A stretch of 56,680 bases of DNA from Candidatus Bathyarchaeota archaeon (GTDB taxonomy: Archaea > Thermoproteota > Bathyarchaeia > 40CM-2-53-6). Both the position numbers and the translations under genes were made by a program. Numbering within the stretch: position 1 is the stretch's first letter; each line of letters starts with the position of its first letter. Where the stretch lies: the NCBI GenBank assembly GCA_005888755.1, contig VBBQ01000011.1:1-56680 (forward strand), written 5' to 3'. Shown piece after piece: positions 8,654 to 17,378 of this stretch. The notes under the pieces are model-generated. The model saw only the letters and a program-made list of their open reading frames with translations, did not search any database and was not told where the DNA came from.

Positions 8654-9883
8654 ACCACGAACAGTAACATCGTGGTTCTGCTGGTTTCGTCTATAGACCA
8701 GCTTCGGGGCATCGACTCCGGGGATTACCGTAGGCGTCGGGTTCCCTTTCACAGCTTCAACTGCTCCGCCTTGCGCCTCTAGAAGGATGGGAGGCCGGGA
8801 ACGTGCGAACCTCACCCGTCCCCGCCGAGACAGGTTAACAGCCGCGACCCTGTCCCGGTCCATCACCACTCGACACTTGCTGCACCAGAGCTTACGTCCC
8901 AGTCTCTTGTCCGATTGGAGTCTCTCCCCGCATCTCGGACAGGTCACACTGGAACCTCCGGTCTCACGCCTCGACAAACGAACAATCGGCAGGCCTATCC
9001 ATCGCGCCTTGTACTCGATCTGTCGTTGAGCCTTTCCGAAACTCCACCCGTTCATCCTGCCACGATACTTTCTACCCTGACCATTACCCTTACGATAGAG
9101 GGATCGGATGTCCTCGATGTTCTCAAGAACTATTGCTGTTCTCCCTTGGATTGCGAAGGCGACGATGGTCTTTGTTGCGTTATGGAGCAGATGGTCAGTC
9201 CTGGCGGTTCGGCGTCCCCCATACTTCGACGATATTCTCGTTCTTATCCGATCATCGTCTCGTCTGAACGAAGCTATGATGCGGGTCGTAGTGCTGGTTA
9301 TTCTCACCGACTCCGACAAATCATAGCGATAAGTCTGATTATCGTTTCCAAATGTTAGATTGCGGAGATTACGGTCCACACCAACGGTGGAGTTGCACTG
9401 TAATAGGGGAGCGTCCCGGGCGATGCAGAGACTCAATCTGCTCGTTGTGAGAGTGAAAGAGCGAACTTTGACTCCTGGTTGCAATATGATCTTTAACGTG
9501 TGCTTGGTCAAGGGTATGCTGAAACGTTTCCCTCTCGATACCGGAATATGCAAATATCCGTTCTCTATCTTGAAGCCGTAGCAGGAGACGAGCTGCTGTC
9601 TGAAGGAGTACGGGGTTCGGGTGGTGAAGCCTCTTCGGATAGACTTCTTCCTAGCCGCGAGTATTCCTGCGGCGCGTGATATTGCGCAGAGTTTGTAGTA
9701 GCTTGGAGAATCGTAATGGGCAAGCTGATTGTAGGAGAGCAGAGAAAGCTTCTTCAGCGAAGATACACTGTTGACTAGACCAATCCGTAATGAATCGTTG
9801 ACCATCCTCCTGAACACCTCCAGCAGCATTAGAACGTCGCTTGATGAAACGTAGTATTGCCAGACCGACTTGACAGCCAACAC
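8549..9883 (-). CDS. tnpB: TnpB-family RNA-guided nuclease (IS605/IS1341 OrfB), intact
   Basis: The 444-residue ORF has the full TnpB layout: an N-terminal helical region, a RuvC-like domain with D in VGVDRNLRN and E in AIVLENIED, a zinc knuckle pair CPRCG and CSKC, and the last catalytic D in MDRDRVAAVNL. It is the only uninterrupted copy of three in the window. No TnpA is nearby, so this is a solo (IS1341-like) element. The start is GTG. The frame does not stop inside the element: after GVDAPK the last 49 residues are encoded by DNA beyond the right end, some of it inside the geranylgeranyl reductase gene. Confidence 0.85.
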   Translation of the reverse strand: MLAVKSVWQYYVSSSDVLMLLEVFRRMVNDSLRIGLVNSVSSLKKLSLLSYNQLAHYDSPSYYKLCAISRAAGILAARKKSIRRGFTTRTPYSFRQQLVSCYGFKIENGYLHIPVSRGKRFSIPLTKHTLKIILQPGVKVRSFTLTTSRLSLCIARDAPLLQCNSTVGVDRNLRNLTFGNDNQTYRYDLSESVRITSTTTRIIASFRRDDDRIRTRISSKYGGRRTARTDHLLHNATKTIVAFAIQGRTAIVLENIEDIRSLYRKGNGQGRKYRGRMNGWSFGKAQRQIEYKARWIGLPIVRLSRRETGGSSVTCPRCGERLQSDKRLGRKLWCSKCRVVMDRDRVAAVNLSRRGRVRFARSRPPILLEAQGGAVEAVKGNPTPTVIPGVDAPKLVYRRNQQNHDVTVRGLVETGSALSQDRIDVSFPCIELGGVLGIVLVELV

Positions 9884-9900
9884 AATAAAAGGCAGGAACC
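8701..9900 (-). mobile_element. Solo TnpB element, copy 1; right end near 8701
   Basis: Comparison with the copy at 29.3-30.5 kb shows sequence identity running to GATGCCCCGAAGC and then stopping abruptly, which defines the right end at 8701. The left end is not resolved and is taken as close to the tnpB start. By analogy with characterised TnpB systems, the RNA guide would be the flanking sequence just outside the right end, here reading TGGTCTATAGACGAAACC on the minus strand. The insertion sits 48 bases past the stop of the geranylgeranyl reductase. Confidence 0.6.
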
Positions 9901-10166
9901 AAGGTCCAAGGTATAAGCGGGAGAGGCATCCGACGATAAGCTAACTGAGCTCATCACTGGAAAGGGCTACCGCAATGCAAGAATTCGTAATTGCTCCGAA
10001 TGTCTGTATGGGGCAAAGGATGTTTGGTGGGCGTGCAGTTCTGCTTGACGACCTTGATTGCAAGCACACATGCCATCTGATTGCGATGACTAGATAACCA
10101 AGAGACGTCCCTGAACCAAATCGCTCGAGAAACAGTCAATATATATGCCGATTCGCTCGCTTCGCT

Positions 10167-10736
10167 TTGAAGACGTACTTGCCTTCTCCAGAAATTGGTG
10201 CATCCTTTGACTCGAGACCGCCAGATGATCAAGCACTTGTAATGCACATGCTATCTTCCGAATCTGATGCGACCTACAGTTTCCAGGGAATGAAGAGAAG
10301 GCTCGGCCTACACCAAGAGAAACTCACACGAATTCTCAAACGCCTCGAAGATGACAACCTTGTCTTGAAAACGGACGAGGGATACAAGGTCCTACATCAC
10401 TCTAGGAAGACCACACGCCATGCTGACGACGGAGAGCCCGTTATCCGAGGCCAACTACCCCCAGGAATCGACCCCAACTTCCTCACTTCCAAACTAAAGG
10501 GCCGATGGTTCAAGAATTTCCGCTGGCTAGGCTACTCCTCCACCGAAGCAGGCCAATCGCTTTACTGGATAACGGAAGACGGACGGTTCCAACTAGTAGT
10601 ACGGCTTGCTCACGCGGAGATTCTGGTCTGGAGCCAACCTACAAACGAGGTTGAGACGCACTCTTCGATAGCGGCGGGTTACGAGCTCTTTGACAGAATC
10701 AGCCGTATCCTTCCCCAAACCGAAGACTACAGCTAG
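10167..10736 (+). CDS. Winged-helix DNA-binding protein, 189 aa
   Basis: Residues 20-75 resemble a MarR/ArsR-type winged helix: QALVMHMLSSESDATYSF followed by MKRRLGLHQEKLTRILKRLEDDNLVLKTDEGYKV, the usual recognition helix and wing. The C-terminal 110 residues contain WFKNFRWLGY and a probable ligand or dimer domain that I do not recognise. The start is TTG, close to the AT-rich TATATATGC at 10140. It stands alone on the plus strand. Its targets are unknown. Confidence 0.65.
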   Translation: MKTYLPSPEIGASFDSRPPDDQALVMHMLSSESDATYSFQGMKRRLGLHQEKLTRILKRLEDDNLVLKTDEGYKVLHHSRKTTRHADDGEPVIRGQLPPGIDPNFLTSKLKGRWFKNFRWLGYSSTEAGQSLYWITEDGRFQLVVRLAHAEILVWSQPTNEVETHSSIAAGYELFDRISRILPQTEDYS

Positions 10737-11152
10737 CTCCCCGACTGTTCTCGTTGACTGGATAACCTTCTCCCCAGTCAATATCCCACACCCCTCAGAA
10801 GGGTATAGGTGAGCAAACATGAAACGAACCTCCATTGCAGTACGATTCAGCACAGGAATCTTTCGACAGGACTGGCAACCGATGGAGCGACATCCCAGAC
10901 CCTTGAAGCGCAGAAATCCCAACGAGATGGGCCAGGCTCCAGACAGGGTGCTTAACGCACCTTCCGGCCTTGACTAGTCGATACAGATTCCGTGACTGAC
11001 ATCCTTCGTCGAGCCAGTCTCCAGTCTATCTGTCGTTCTCTTTTGGAGAAGCTGAATGGACTAATTCGAGCGGACACTAACCGCATCGTGTTCTTGGGAA
11101 AGAAAGATTACAAGGCGAACGGCCCTAGTATCTTGAAGAGAATCTGATTCAG
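10737..11152. other. Intergenic region with one weak small ORF (10819-10977)
   Basis: This 416-base gap separates the winged-helix gene from the DCC gene. The only coding candidate is a plus-strand ORF of 52 codons from ATG 10819 to TAG 10975. It is preceded by GGTGAG seven bases upstream, a possible ribosome binding site. Its product is basic and rich in Arg and Pro, with no recognised family. I consider it weak. No RNA gene or repeat was seen. Confidence 0.3.
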
Positions 11153-11431
11153 TTGGCGGTCCACACGTCTATTGATCGTCCGGTTCTTCTCTATGACAAT
11201 GATTGCGGGATCTGCACCAGATTCGCGCACGTCGCGAGTTCTCTCTCGAAGGGCTGGGTGGACACGGTCGGCTTATTCACTGACAGGGGAGAACGGATAA
11301 AGTCCGAGTTCTTTCGCCCCAGTGATAGACCGGATGAGATGTTCTGGCTTCTATTTGGCGATACGGGTTACGGTGGTCGGAGCGGGCTGTTGCCATTGGC
11401 CCGGGAAGTGATCAGGGGAAGAGTGCTTTGA
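11153..11431 (+). CDS. DCC-family thiol-disulfide oxidoreductase-like protein (DUF393)
   Basis: The 92-residue protein opens with VLLYDNDCGICTRF, the DxxCxxC motif that names the DCC family, followed by SGLLPLAREV near the C-terminus. The family is predicted to carry out thiol-disulfide chemistry. At 92 residues it is shorter than typical members (about 120). The start is TTG at 11153. A TTG inside its own stop (TTGA at 11428) could begin a 38-codon ORF ending at 11544, but evidence for that is slight. Confidence 0.75.
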   Translation: MAVHTSIDRPVLLYDNDCGICTRFAHVASSLSKGWVDTVGLFTDRGERIKSEFFRPSDRPDEMFWLLFGDTGYGGRSGLLPLAREVIRGRVL

Positions 11432-11540
11432 GCGAACAATCGGGGGAAAGCTGCCCCAGGCCTAGGAACGCGGTCCAGCGGGTCCTTGGGACCCTTCGAA
11501 AGGGAAGAATCGTCAAGAAAAAGAGAACCGAAGGATCGTA

Positions 11541-13091
11541 CTAGTTCAGCCGCAGACTCTTGTCAGCGTCATATCCCAACGATCGTCCCCAGGCTTTGAT
11601 GCTGTCCAGGATCTTCTTTGAACCGAACCAGCATAGAGTCGTGAAAATGGCTTTGAAGGCTGGGTTCAGTCTCATGAGCGTCGGTGGCATTGAGTGTAGC
11701 TCTAACACTGTATGTCTCCAGCTTCTGTAGATGACCCAGAACCTCGCCTCGTCTATTGCTTCGTCGATGTTGAAGAAGCCCTTGTTCTTCAGAACACCTA
11801 GTGGGACAAAGCTGAGAGGAGTGACTGTGAAGTGGGCTCTGTTTCCGATCTCTTTTCGAAGCCCGTGCTCCATCTTGTCGATCAATCGCACTGTCTCAAT
11901 TGCATCGTCTGTAGTCTCTCCGGGCAATCCGACGATAAGTGTGTAGGCTGGGAACCAGTAGTTTTCGTTGAAGATTCTTGTGCCGTTGTAGATGACTTCC
12001 TGCCATTCGCTCGGGCTGAAGGGTTTCACCTTCAAAGGCATGTATTTGCGAATGAGCTCCGTGGAGCCTGTTTCGAGCCCTGATTGGATGCCGATGTACT
12101 TGTCGTCCTTCGCACGGACTGTTTCGGATATTTCCTTGATGAGCTCTGGATCGGCTGCCGCAGGCGCAGTCGTACCATGGGTCGGGTTAGCGTACGTTAT
12201 GCCACCCTGTGTCATTACTGTCTTGAAGAGGTCGACCACTGCCTCATGGTTGGGCATGAATCCGTTCTTGTCCTCGAGCTTGTAGAGGAAAATGTCCTCG
12301 CTGTGAATCCAGACGTTTGGGTTTCCGATCTTCCTGTTGACCGCGATCTCTCTCTCGATCTTGACGGCGGGGTAGTATTTTGCCGTGCGCAGGTTTGGTT
12401 CGCAGAATTGGCAGTTTCGGCCGCAGCCTCTCATGACCTCGACAAGGCCGTGCGTCGACGCTCCGACGATGTCCGGGATCTGCTCTAGCTTCGGTCCACG
12501 CGGAACGTGAATGAACTCTGGTGCTCCGTTGAATTCTATGTCGTTGTAGATGTCTTGTATGACATGGTCGCACTCTCCAATCACCGTGTGGTTGACTCCG
12601 AGCGCCCTCGTCTGTTCATCCTTGGTTTCCATTTGCCAAGCTCCTGATCCACCTAGGACCAGTTTTGCCTTGGGAAACCGTTTCCTCGCTTTGTTCACCT
12701 CGTAGACCAGCTCAAGGAATTTCTTCTTTGTATAGGCGGTCAGCTGGCCTCCGTCGGTGAACATCATGCTGACGGGTCCGAGTCCCAAGGGATCCATTGT
12801 GGATATTCCAATGATCCGCGTGTCTTCGTTGACGAACTTGGAAACGTGGTCAGGATGGGCGACCACTACTTCCTCGGGCTTGTACGTCCTGAGGATCGAG
12901 GCTTCCAGTTTTCTAAGCCCGTATGGCGCCATCTGCGCGACGCCGTTGTTGTGTTTGACTTGGGGAGAGAGGAAGTCGAATACGATTCGTGGAACCTTCT
13001 CAGCGGGTGCGCAGCTGAAGAAGGGGAGGAGGGGTATGCCCCAGTATTCGCTCATCTGGGTTGCGTCTGCTGTGAGTACGATTCTAGCCAT
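11541..13091 (-). CDS. B12-binding-type radical SAM protein, possibly a GDGT ring synthase (Grs) relative
   Basis: The 516-residue protein has the radical SAM cluster motif CGRNCQFC (CX3CX2C) near residue 226. Ahead of it is an N-terminal region that resembles the cobalamin-binding domain of COG1032 enzymes (IIGISTMDPLGLGPVSMMF, LVLGGSGAWQ). After the cluster come GIQSGLETGS and LIVGLPGETTDDA, both standard in the family. Opening with ARIVLTAD resembles archaeal proteins related to GrsA/GrsB, which form cyclopentane rings in tetraether lipids; I recall this from memory and cannot align it here. A TATA-like TTTAAAATA lies about 100 bases upstream of the ATG. Confidence 0.75.
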   Translation of the reverse strand: MARIVLTADATQMSEYWGIPLLPFFSCAPAEKVPRIVFDFLSPQVKHNNGVAQMAPYGLRKLEASILRTYKPEEVVVAHPDHVSKFVNEDTRIIGISTMDPLGLGPVSMMFTDGGQLTAYTKKKFLELVYEVNKARKRFPKAKLVLGGSGAWQMETKDEQTRALGVNHTVIGECDHVIQDIYNDIEFNGAPEFIHVPRGPKLEQIPDIVGASTHGLVEVMRGCGRNCQFCEPNLRTAKYYPAVKIEREIAVNRKIGNPNVWIHSEDIFLYKLEDKNGFMPNHEAVVDLFKTVMTQGGITYANPTHGTTAPAAADPELIKEISETVRAKDDKYIGIQSGLETGSTELIRKYMPLKVKPFSPSEWQEVIYNGTRIFNENYWFPAYTLIVGLPGETTDDAIETVRLIDKMEHGLRKEIGNRAHFTVTPLSFVPLGVLKNKGFFNIDEAIDEARFWVIYRSWRHTVLELHSMPPTLMRLNPAFKAIFTTLCWFGSKKILDSIKAWGRSLGYDADKSLRLN

Positions 13092-13546
13092 TCATCTATT
13101 CCTCAAACACGCTTTGCTTTAGTTAGGATTAGGTCTCTCTTCCGACCGGTCTTCCCTAAAACAACCTGTTTTCGAGGCGCTATGTATTTTAAACTAGTGT
13201 TTGGTGTCAACCGGAAAATCATCAATTGCGCTTGCTTCGATACCCTTCAGAGTAGAAAGCCATCCTTCTCTCCGATGAGTCGCAACAGACGCCGTGTGGC
13301 AATTTCCCCAAGACTCTACAGAAAAAGTGGGTAGTCCGCGAATAATTGTTGGAGTTCAACAGATTCTTCGCAGAATTCCTTGAATCAGGATCCAGTGCCT
13401 ATCGCGTTCACTGATCGGGTCTCTTCGACACATGTAACCCGTAAGGGCCGAGCAAGCAGAAGGCTTGGAGAGCAGGGAGAATCAGACAGTTTCCTTCTCT
13501 TACTCAGCGATGCCCATAAAAGAGACCATGCCTCTTTGACAAAATC
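13092..13546. other. Intergenic region holding two divergent promoters
   Basis: This 455-base gap lies between the divergent radical SAM and bcp genes. On the minus strand TTTAAAATA near 13186-13195 is a candidate TATA box for the radical SAM gene. On the plus strand CATAAAAGA near 13511-13519 sits about 30 bases before the bcp ATG, a spacing that would give a leaderless or near-leaderless transcript. No convincing ORF or RNA gene was found. Confidence 0.4.
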
Positions 13547-14002
13547 ATGCAAGCGACCACGAGTATCCAAGAAGGAACCCGCGCTCCTGAATTCACATCT
13601 CTATTGACAACAGGCGATGTGGTAAAGCTCAATGATTACAAGGGAAAGAAGGTTGTCCTCTACTTCTACCCGAAAGACGACACCCCTGGCTGTACAATCG
13701 AGGCCTGCGGTCTCCGTGATCAATATGAGAAAATTCGTGAGCTAGGAGCTGAAGTCTTAGGCGTGAGCGTTGACAACGTCGTGTCCCATCAACACTTCAC
13801 ACAAAAGTTCAACCTCCCATTCCAGCTGATCGCGGATTCGGACAAAAGCATCACTAAGGCATACGGTGTGCTGAGCGAGAAATCCAACATGGCCAGGAGA
13901 GTCACCTTCATAATCGATGAAAAGGGGATCGTCGAGAAAGTATTCGACCCAGTCAAGGCAGACGCGCACACCCAACAGGTAATCGATGCCCTGTCACAAT
14001 AA
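13547..14002 (+). CDS. bcp: Peroxiredoxin, Bcp/PrxQ type
   Basis: The 151-residue protein carries the peroxidatic motif DDTPGCTIEACGLRD, with the second Cys five residues after the first as in Bcp-type enzymes. It also has the conserved KKVVLYFYPKD strand and VTFIIDEKGIV. It reduces hydrogen and organic peroxides using thioredoxin-like donors in the cytosol. The length is normal. A TATA-like box about 30 bases upstream of the ATG suggests a short or absent leader. It is a single gene on the plus strand. Confidence 0.9.
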   Translation: MQATTSIQEGTRAPEFTSLLTTGDVVKLNDYKGKKVVLYFYPKDDTPGCTIEACGLRDQYEKIRELGAEVLGVSVDNVVSHQHFTQKFNLPFQLIADSDKSITKAYGVLSEKSNMARRVTFIIDEKGIVEKVFDPVKADAHTQQVIDALSQ

Positions 14003-14109
14003 TCCTCCGACCCCATCTATCAAGCTAGATTGGCGGATCAGGCAGAATTCACGGGATTAACGTAGGAAATTGGAAAAATCTCAATAGGTAACTCGCCGCA
14101 GCTTCCCAC

Positions 14110-14637
14110 TCAAATTCTCTGGGCGGACCTTAGCCATTCTCCCATTCTGGAGATTTTCGCTTCTTGCCTCCTGACGATCTGGTCATCGAAGATGCTGGGA
14201 TTTGATCGACGGAACGTTTCGCTCAGTGCCGCTGAAAGAGACACTATCGCCTCGACCCACTCGTCAACGGACATAGTTCCGACGTGTACGGTCTGAGGCC
14301 ATCTAACTCCTTGAGTCGGACCGATCTTATCGACCTCAAGAAAGACTCGGAGATTGCGACCGTTCCGTTCTAGCCGAAAGCCAAATCCGGTGCCAACCAG
14401 CCAGTATTTGTACTCGTCATTCTCCTCATCTAGTCCATCAATCATTTTGATTGTTACTTTGATAGCATTCTCCCTGAAGTGCATGATGACTGTATTCTTC
14501 GCGCCATTTATTCCAAGAACATGAAAGACATTCTTTCCGTCAATCTCCAAAGCCACCGTCGGTTCAAAATTGGAATAACCGTCCTCGTTACCGATTTCGT
14601 CTTCCACTAAGTCAGAAAGGACGAACTTACAGGTCAA
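14110..14637 (-). CDS. Hypothetical protein, 175 aa
   Basis: A soluble, acidic protein beginning at TTG 14637. The middle is beta-rich (VALEIDGKNVFHVLGINGAK, YKYWLVGTGFGFRLERNG, LRVFLEVDKIG) and the C-terminal 50 residues are helical (SVDEWVEAIVSLSAALSETF). I recognise no family. It is convergent with bcp and upstream of the YjeF-like gene on the opposite side of a 191-base gap. Codon use looks like that of neighbouring genes. Confidence 0.6.
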   Translation of the reverse strand: MTCKFVLSDLVEDEIGNEDGYSNFEPTVALEIDGKNVFHVLGINGAKNTVIMHFRENAIKVTIKMIDGLDEENDEYKYWLVGTGFGFRLERNGRNLRVFLEVDKIGPTQGVRWPQTVHVGTMSVDEWVEAIVSLSAALSETFRRSNPSIFDDQIVRRQEAKISRMGEWLRSAQRI

Positions 14638-14828
14638 TCTTGGCAGCCAGGATCATTGCTGAACATCATTTAGGTAAGACGTACTTGGATACCGGTTGGA
14701 AGGGTAATCTGAGCTGCCTGGGCACAAGTCTAGAATGATGAGGGACCGGGCAGGGCTTCACGCCTGTTTGGTATTCGACTGAGAACACTTGGAGATGAAA
14801 CTCAAGACATCGTCTGTGAATAGATTGC

Positions 14829-15539
14829 TCAGATCTTCACGATGGTGTCCGCCTGGAACAGGGTCTTCTGCAGTCGAAAACTCTGATAAACCTTCTGGGG
14901 TATCGAGATGTCGGCGAGGTACAGGCTGCCGATATACGGCGAGGCACCTGGTTTAAGGAATCCGGTCTTCGGCAATGCCAGGGTAATGGTTGCTGTCGCT
15001 CTGATACACGGGTCGTAGGCCTCACCGGTCGTCGCGTTCATTCCTGAGGGAAGGTCTAAAGCCAAAATCGGACGACCGCTCGCATTGGCATCTCTGATCA
15101 TCACTGCTACTTTGTCCCGAGGATTGCCCTCAAGTCCATATCCAATCAGACCATCAATCAGCAGATCGTAGTCTCTCAAATTGTAAGATCCTAAAAGGAT
15201 CGGGATTCCCATTTTTTCGAGGACATAGAGTTGTCCAAGTGGCACATCCTTCATTCTATCCTTCGTTGCTCCAACAATCACGTTGACCTCAGCACCCCAG
15301 TTAGCTAAGTGCCTCGCCGCGACCATTCCATCGCCGCCGTTATTGCCCCCTCCAACGAGGCAAGCAACACGTTTTCCGAAAGTTGTCTCCCGCAACATCT
15401 GTTTCGCTAGAGTCGCCGTGGCTCTGCCCGCGTTTTCCATCAGCACAAGGACATCCACATGGAACTCATGTATCGTGACATCGTCCATCCTGCGCATCTC
15501 CACGGCAGTAACGTAGACAACTCCGGCTCTCTCTTCCAT
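14829..15539 (-). CDS. nnrE: NAD(P)H-hydrate epimerase (YjeF N-terminal domain), stand-alone
   Basis: The 236-residue protein matches the YjeF_N fold. VLMENAGRA near residue 31 is followed by the GGGNNGGDGMVAARHL nucleotide loop and ALDLPSGMNATTGE with the catalytic Asp. The enzyme interconverts R and S forms of damaged, hydrated NAD(P)H so that a dehydratase can repair it. Many archaea and bacteria fuse this domain to the ADP-dependent dehydratase (NnrD); here the protein ends after the epimerase domain and no dehydratase is seen in the window. It is divergent from the amidohydrolase gene. Confidence 0.85.
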   Translation of the reverse strand: MEERAGVVYVTAVEMRRMDDVTIHEFHVDVLVLMENAGRATATLAKQMLRETTFGKRVACLVGGGNNGGDGMVAARHLANWGAEVNVIVGATKDRMKDVPLGQLYVLEKMGIPILLGSYNLRDYDLLIDGLIGYGLEGNPRDKVAVMIRDANASGRPILALDLPSGMNATTGEAYDPCIRATATITLALPKTGFLKPGASPYIGSLYLADISIPQKVYQSFRLQKTLFQADTIVKI

Positions 15540-15634
15540 GCGTTCCCATCCTCCTGCTCGAAGCAGATATACTGAGGCTCACACTCGAGGAATATTCAAA
15601 ACTTGAACAAGTAGAGCAATAACGAGGTTGAAAC

Positions 15635-16816
15635 TTGCACCTTCTCATTGACGACGTTCAGCTCTGGGATGGGACCGGTTCGCCCGCCCAGCCCAAAATG
15701 TCCGTAGAAGTTCGCGATGGACGGATCCATTGGATCGGGTCCGCGTCCCAATGGCAGGGTAACCGGGCCGCTGTTCGAGTGGTTGACGGGAGGGCTCGCA
15801 CGTTGATTCCTGGGCTCATGGATTGTCATGTCCACTACAGTAGCCCAGGCGGGCCCGAATGGATCGCGCGATTTACCGATCCCCTACCCGAAATCTCAAT
15901 GCGAGCAATCGAACTCGCCGAGGCAAGCCTGCGAAGTGGCGTCACGACGGCGCGCGATGTTGGTGCACCTGAAGGCATCAGCATAAGGCTCGCACGTGCA
16001 GCCCGGGCCGGCGAGATAAATGCTCCGAATATTCGTGCCGCGGGGACATGGATTGCTCATCGAGGCACCTACGTTTCCTTCGCAAGACAATTCGTGGAAG
16101 CTGACGAGCTACGAAATGCCATCAAGACGGAGATTGAATCAGGCGCTGACCTGATCAAGGTTGCACTAGGAGGCTGGAACGAAGGCGCACGCCCCAAGGA
16201 CGCGCCGGATATTCCGTTTGACAAAAAACTGCTCGCGGTAGCAGTCGAAGAGTCACACAAAGCAGGCTTCAAGATTGCATGCCACGCAAACGACCCGACC
16301 AGCTGTCGAATCGCCGCGCACGCGGGCGTTGATTCGCTCGAACACGGGATGTTTCTCGAAGCCAGCGATCTTGAAGCCATGAAGCAGAACAAGACGTACC
16401 TTGTCCCCACCATGTCAGTCTGGGACGCTATGCTCTACTATTCTCGCGCGGTTGATTGGCCTGAGGCCCGTAGGAAGCGAGCCGAGGACCTACGTCAGGG
16501 CTCGCGTGCGGCGGTCACTGCCGCCATCAAGGCGGGTGTGAAGATAGCACTAGGGACGGATGCTGGAGGCGGAGCTGCGCGTCACGGTCGAATCGCGAGG
16601 GAGGCTGAGTTGATGGTCGAATGCGGAATGGAGCAACGGGACGCGCTCATAGCCGCGACCTCAAACGCGGCAAAACTGATTGGCGAAGATGAACGTGGGA
16701 CGATAGAGGAGGGGAAAATCGCGGACATGGTCATGCTCGACGCGAATCCCCTAGAGAATATGGGCGCGTTGAGAATGATCGCAGACGTCTTTCAAGAAGG
16801 ACGACGCGTATCGTAG
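15635..16816 (+). CDS. Amidohydrolase family metal-dependent hydrolase
   Basis: The 393-residue protein has the amidohydrolase metal ligands in order: DCHVH near residue 64, a Lys in DLIKVALGG, His in CHAND, EHG and Asp in LGTDAGGG. The N-terminal strand DVQLWDGTG and C-terminal GKIADMVMLDANPLEN belong to the usual beta-sandwich. It resembles imidazolonepropionase-like or prolidase-type members that cleave cyclic amides or dipeptides. The substrate is not defined by sequence. The start is TTG at 15635. Confidence 0.85.
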   Translation: MHLLIDDVQLWDGTGSPAQPKMSVEVRDGRIHWIGSASQWQGNRAAVRVVDGRARTLIPGLMDCHVHYSSPGGPEWIARFTDPLPEISMRAIELAEASLRSGVTTARDVGAPEGISIRLARAARAGEINAPNIRAAGTWIAHRGTYVSFARQFVEADELRNAIKTEIESGADLIKVALGGWNEGARPKDAPDIPFDKKLLAVAVEESHKAGFKIACHANDPTSCRIAAHAGVDSLEHGMFLEASDLEAMKQNKTYLVPTMSVWDAMLYYSRAVDWPEARRKRAEDLRQGSRAAVTAAIKAGVKIALGTDAGGGAARHGRIAREAELMVECGMEQRDALIAATSNAAKLIGEDERGTIEEGKIADMVMLDANPLENMGALRMIADVFQEGRRVS

Positions 16817-16910
16817 ATCGCTTCTGACAAAGACTGCACCATGGCCACTACATTTCGCCTCTTCTCCTCCACAGCCCCAAAGAGGATCCTAGCGAACACT
16901 CAGGAGTTTA

Positions 16911-17032
16911 TGGTGGACCGGGCGGGATTTGAACCCGCGACCTTCCGGTCTTTGGACCATTTGCTGGTTTGCAAACCGGACGTTCTTCGGCCTGACCACT
17001 TTCGTCAGCGTACCAGGCTGAACTACCGGCCC
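16911..17032 (-). tRNA. tRNA-Ala(TGC) with two introns
   Basis: On the minus strand the gene begins GGGCCGG and ends CCGGTCC, A73 and an encoded CCA, with the G3:T70 pair that marks alanine. Removing 25 bases at 16986-17010 restores a GTTC/GAAC D-stem, and removing 20 bases at 16950-16969 restores a TCCGG/CCGGA anticodon stem around loop TTTGCAA (anticodon TGC). The second intron is at the canonical 37/38 site; the first is non-canonical, at the 3' side of the D-loop. The mature product is 77 bases including CCA. Exact splice sites may shift by a base or two. Both would need the archaeal splicing endonuclease. Confidence 0.9.
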
Positions 17033-17378
17033 ACTCGGTCCGAACCCGATATTCTACTCGGTTAAAGCCTTTGATGAAGCGACCTGCCTCAGCGAAGCTT
17101 GAGACGATCGCGGATCAAAAAATAAACATGCTTTCTTGATCCCCGGGGGTAGTCGATTTCCCCGCGCCCCGCCCTTCATGGAAACACTCGATAACGCTAC
17201 CACTTTTCCTTCAACCAACATGAAACCGTTTGATTTCCGAGAGTGTGGGACCGCCAATTCGGGATTTCTCACTGGAAGCGTGTTTCTAACGATGCCGTGC
17301 AAAGCTTTCGCCTTTCCAAAGCAAAAACACTTTCAGCCCCGTCTGTGAGCCTTGAAAGGGCAATGACAATCAGATTCT
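17033..17378. other. Intergenic region containing a GC-rich repeated element
   Basis: This 346-base gap follows the 5' end of tRNA-Ala and precedes the LAGLIDADG ORF. It contains copy A of the dispersed non-coding repeat (17130-17195), preceded by an A-rich stretch AAAAAATAAAC. I see no ORF of coding quality. The tRNA promoter on the minus strand probably lies near 17045-17060, where GAATATCGG is present. Confidence 0.4.
17130..17195 (+). repeat. Dispersed GC-rich intergenic repeat, copy A
   Basis: The sequence matches 52720-52794 on the opposite strand. Both have an AT-rich GCWTTCTT lead, a run of C then G, GTCGATTTTCCC-like, then CGCCCCGCCCTTC and a GAAA-containing tail ending near CTCG. 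Identity by eye is about 75-80 percent over 60 bases, all outside genes. It could be a small RNA with its promoter or a non-autonomous repeat. Confidence 0.6.

Noticed and set aside
10593-10922. Minus-strand ORF of 109 codons
   Set aside because: It mostly overlaps the winged-helix gene antisense and has no recognisable domain.
11428-11544. 38-codon ORF overlapping the DCC gene stop
   Set aside because: It is basic and low-complexity, overlaps the convergent radical SAM stop, and has no family support.
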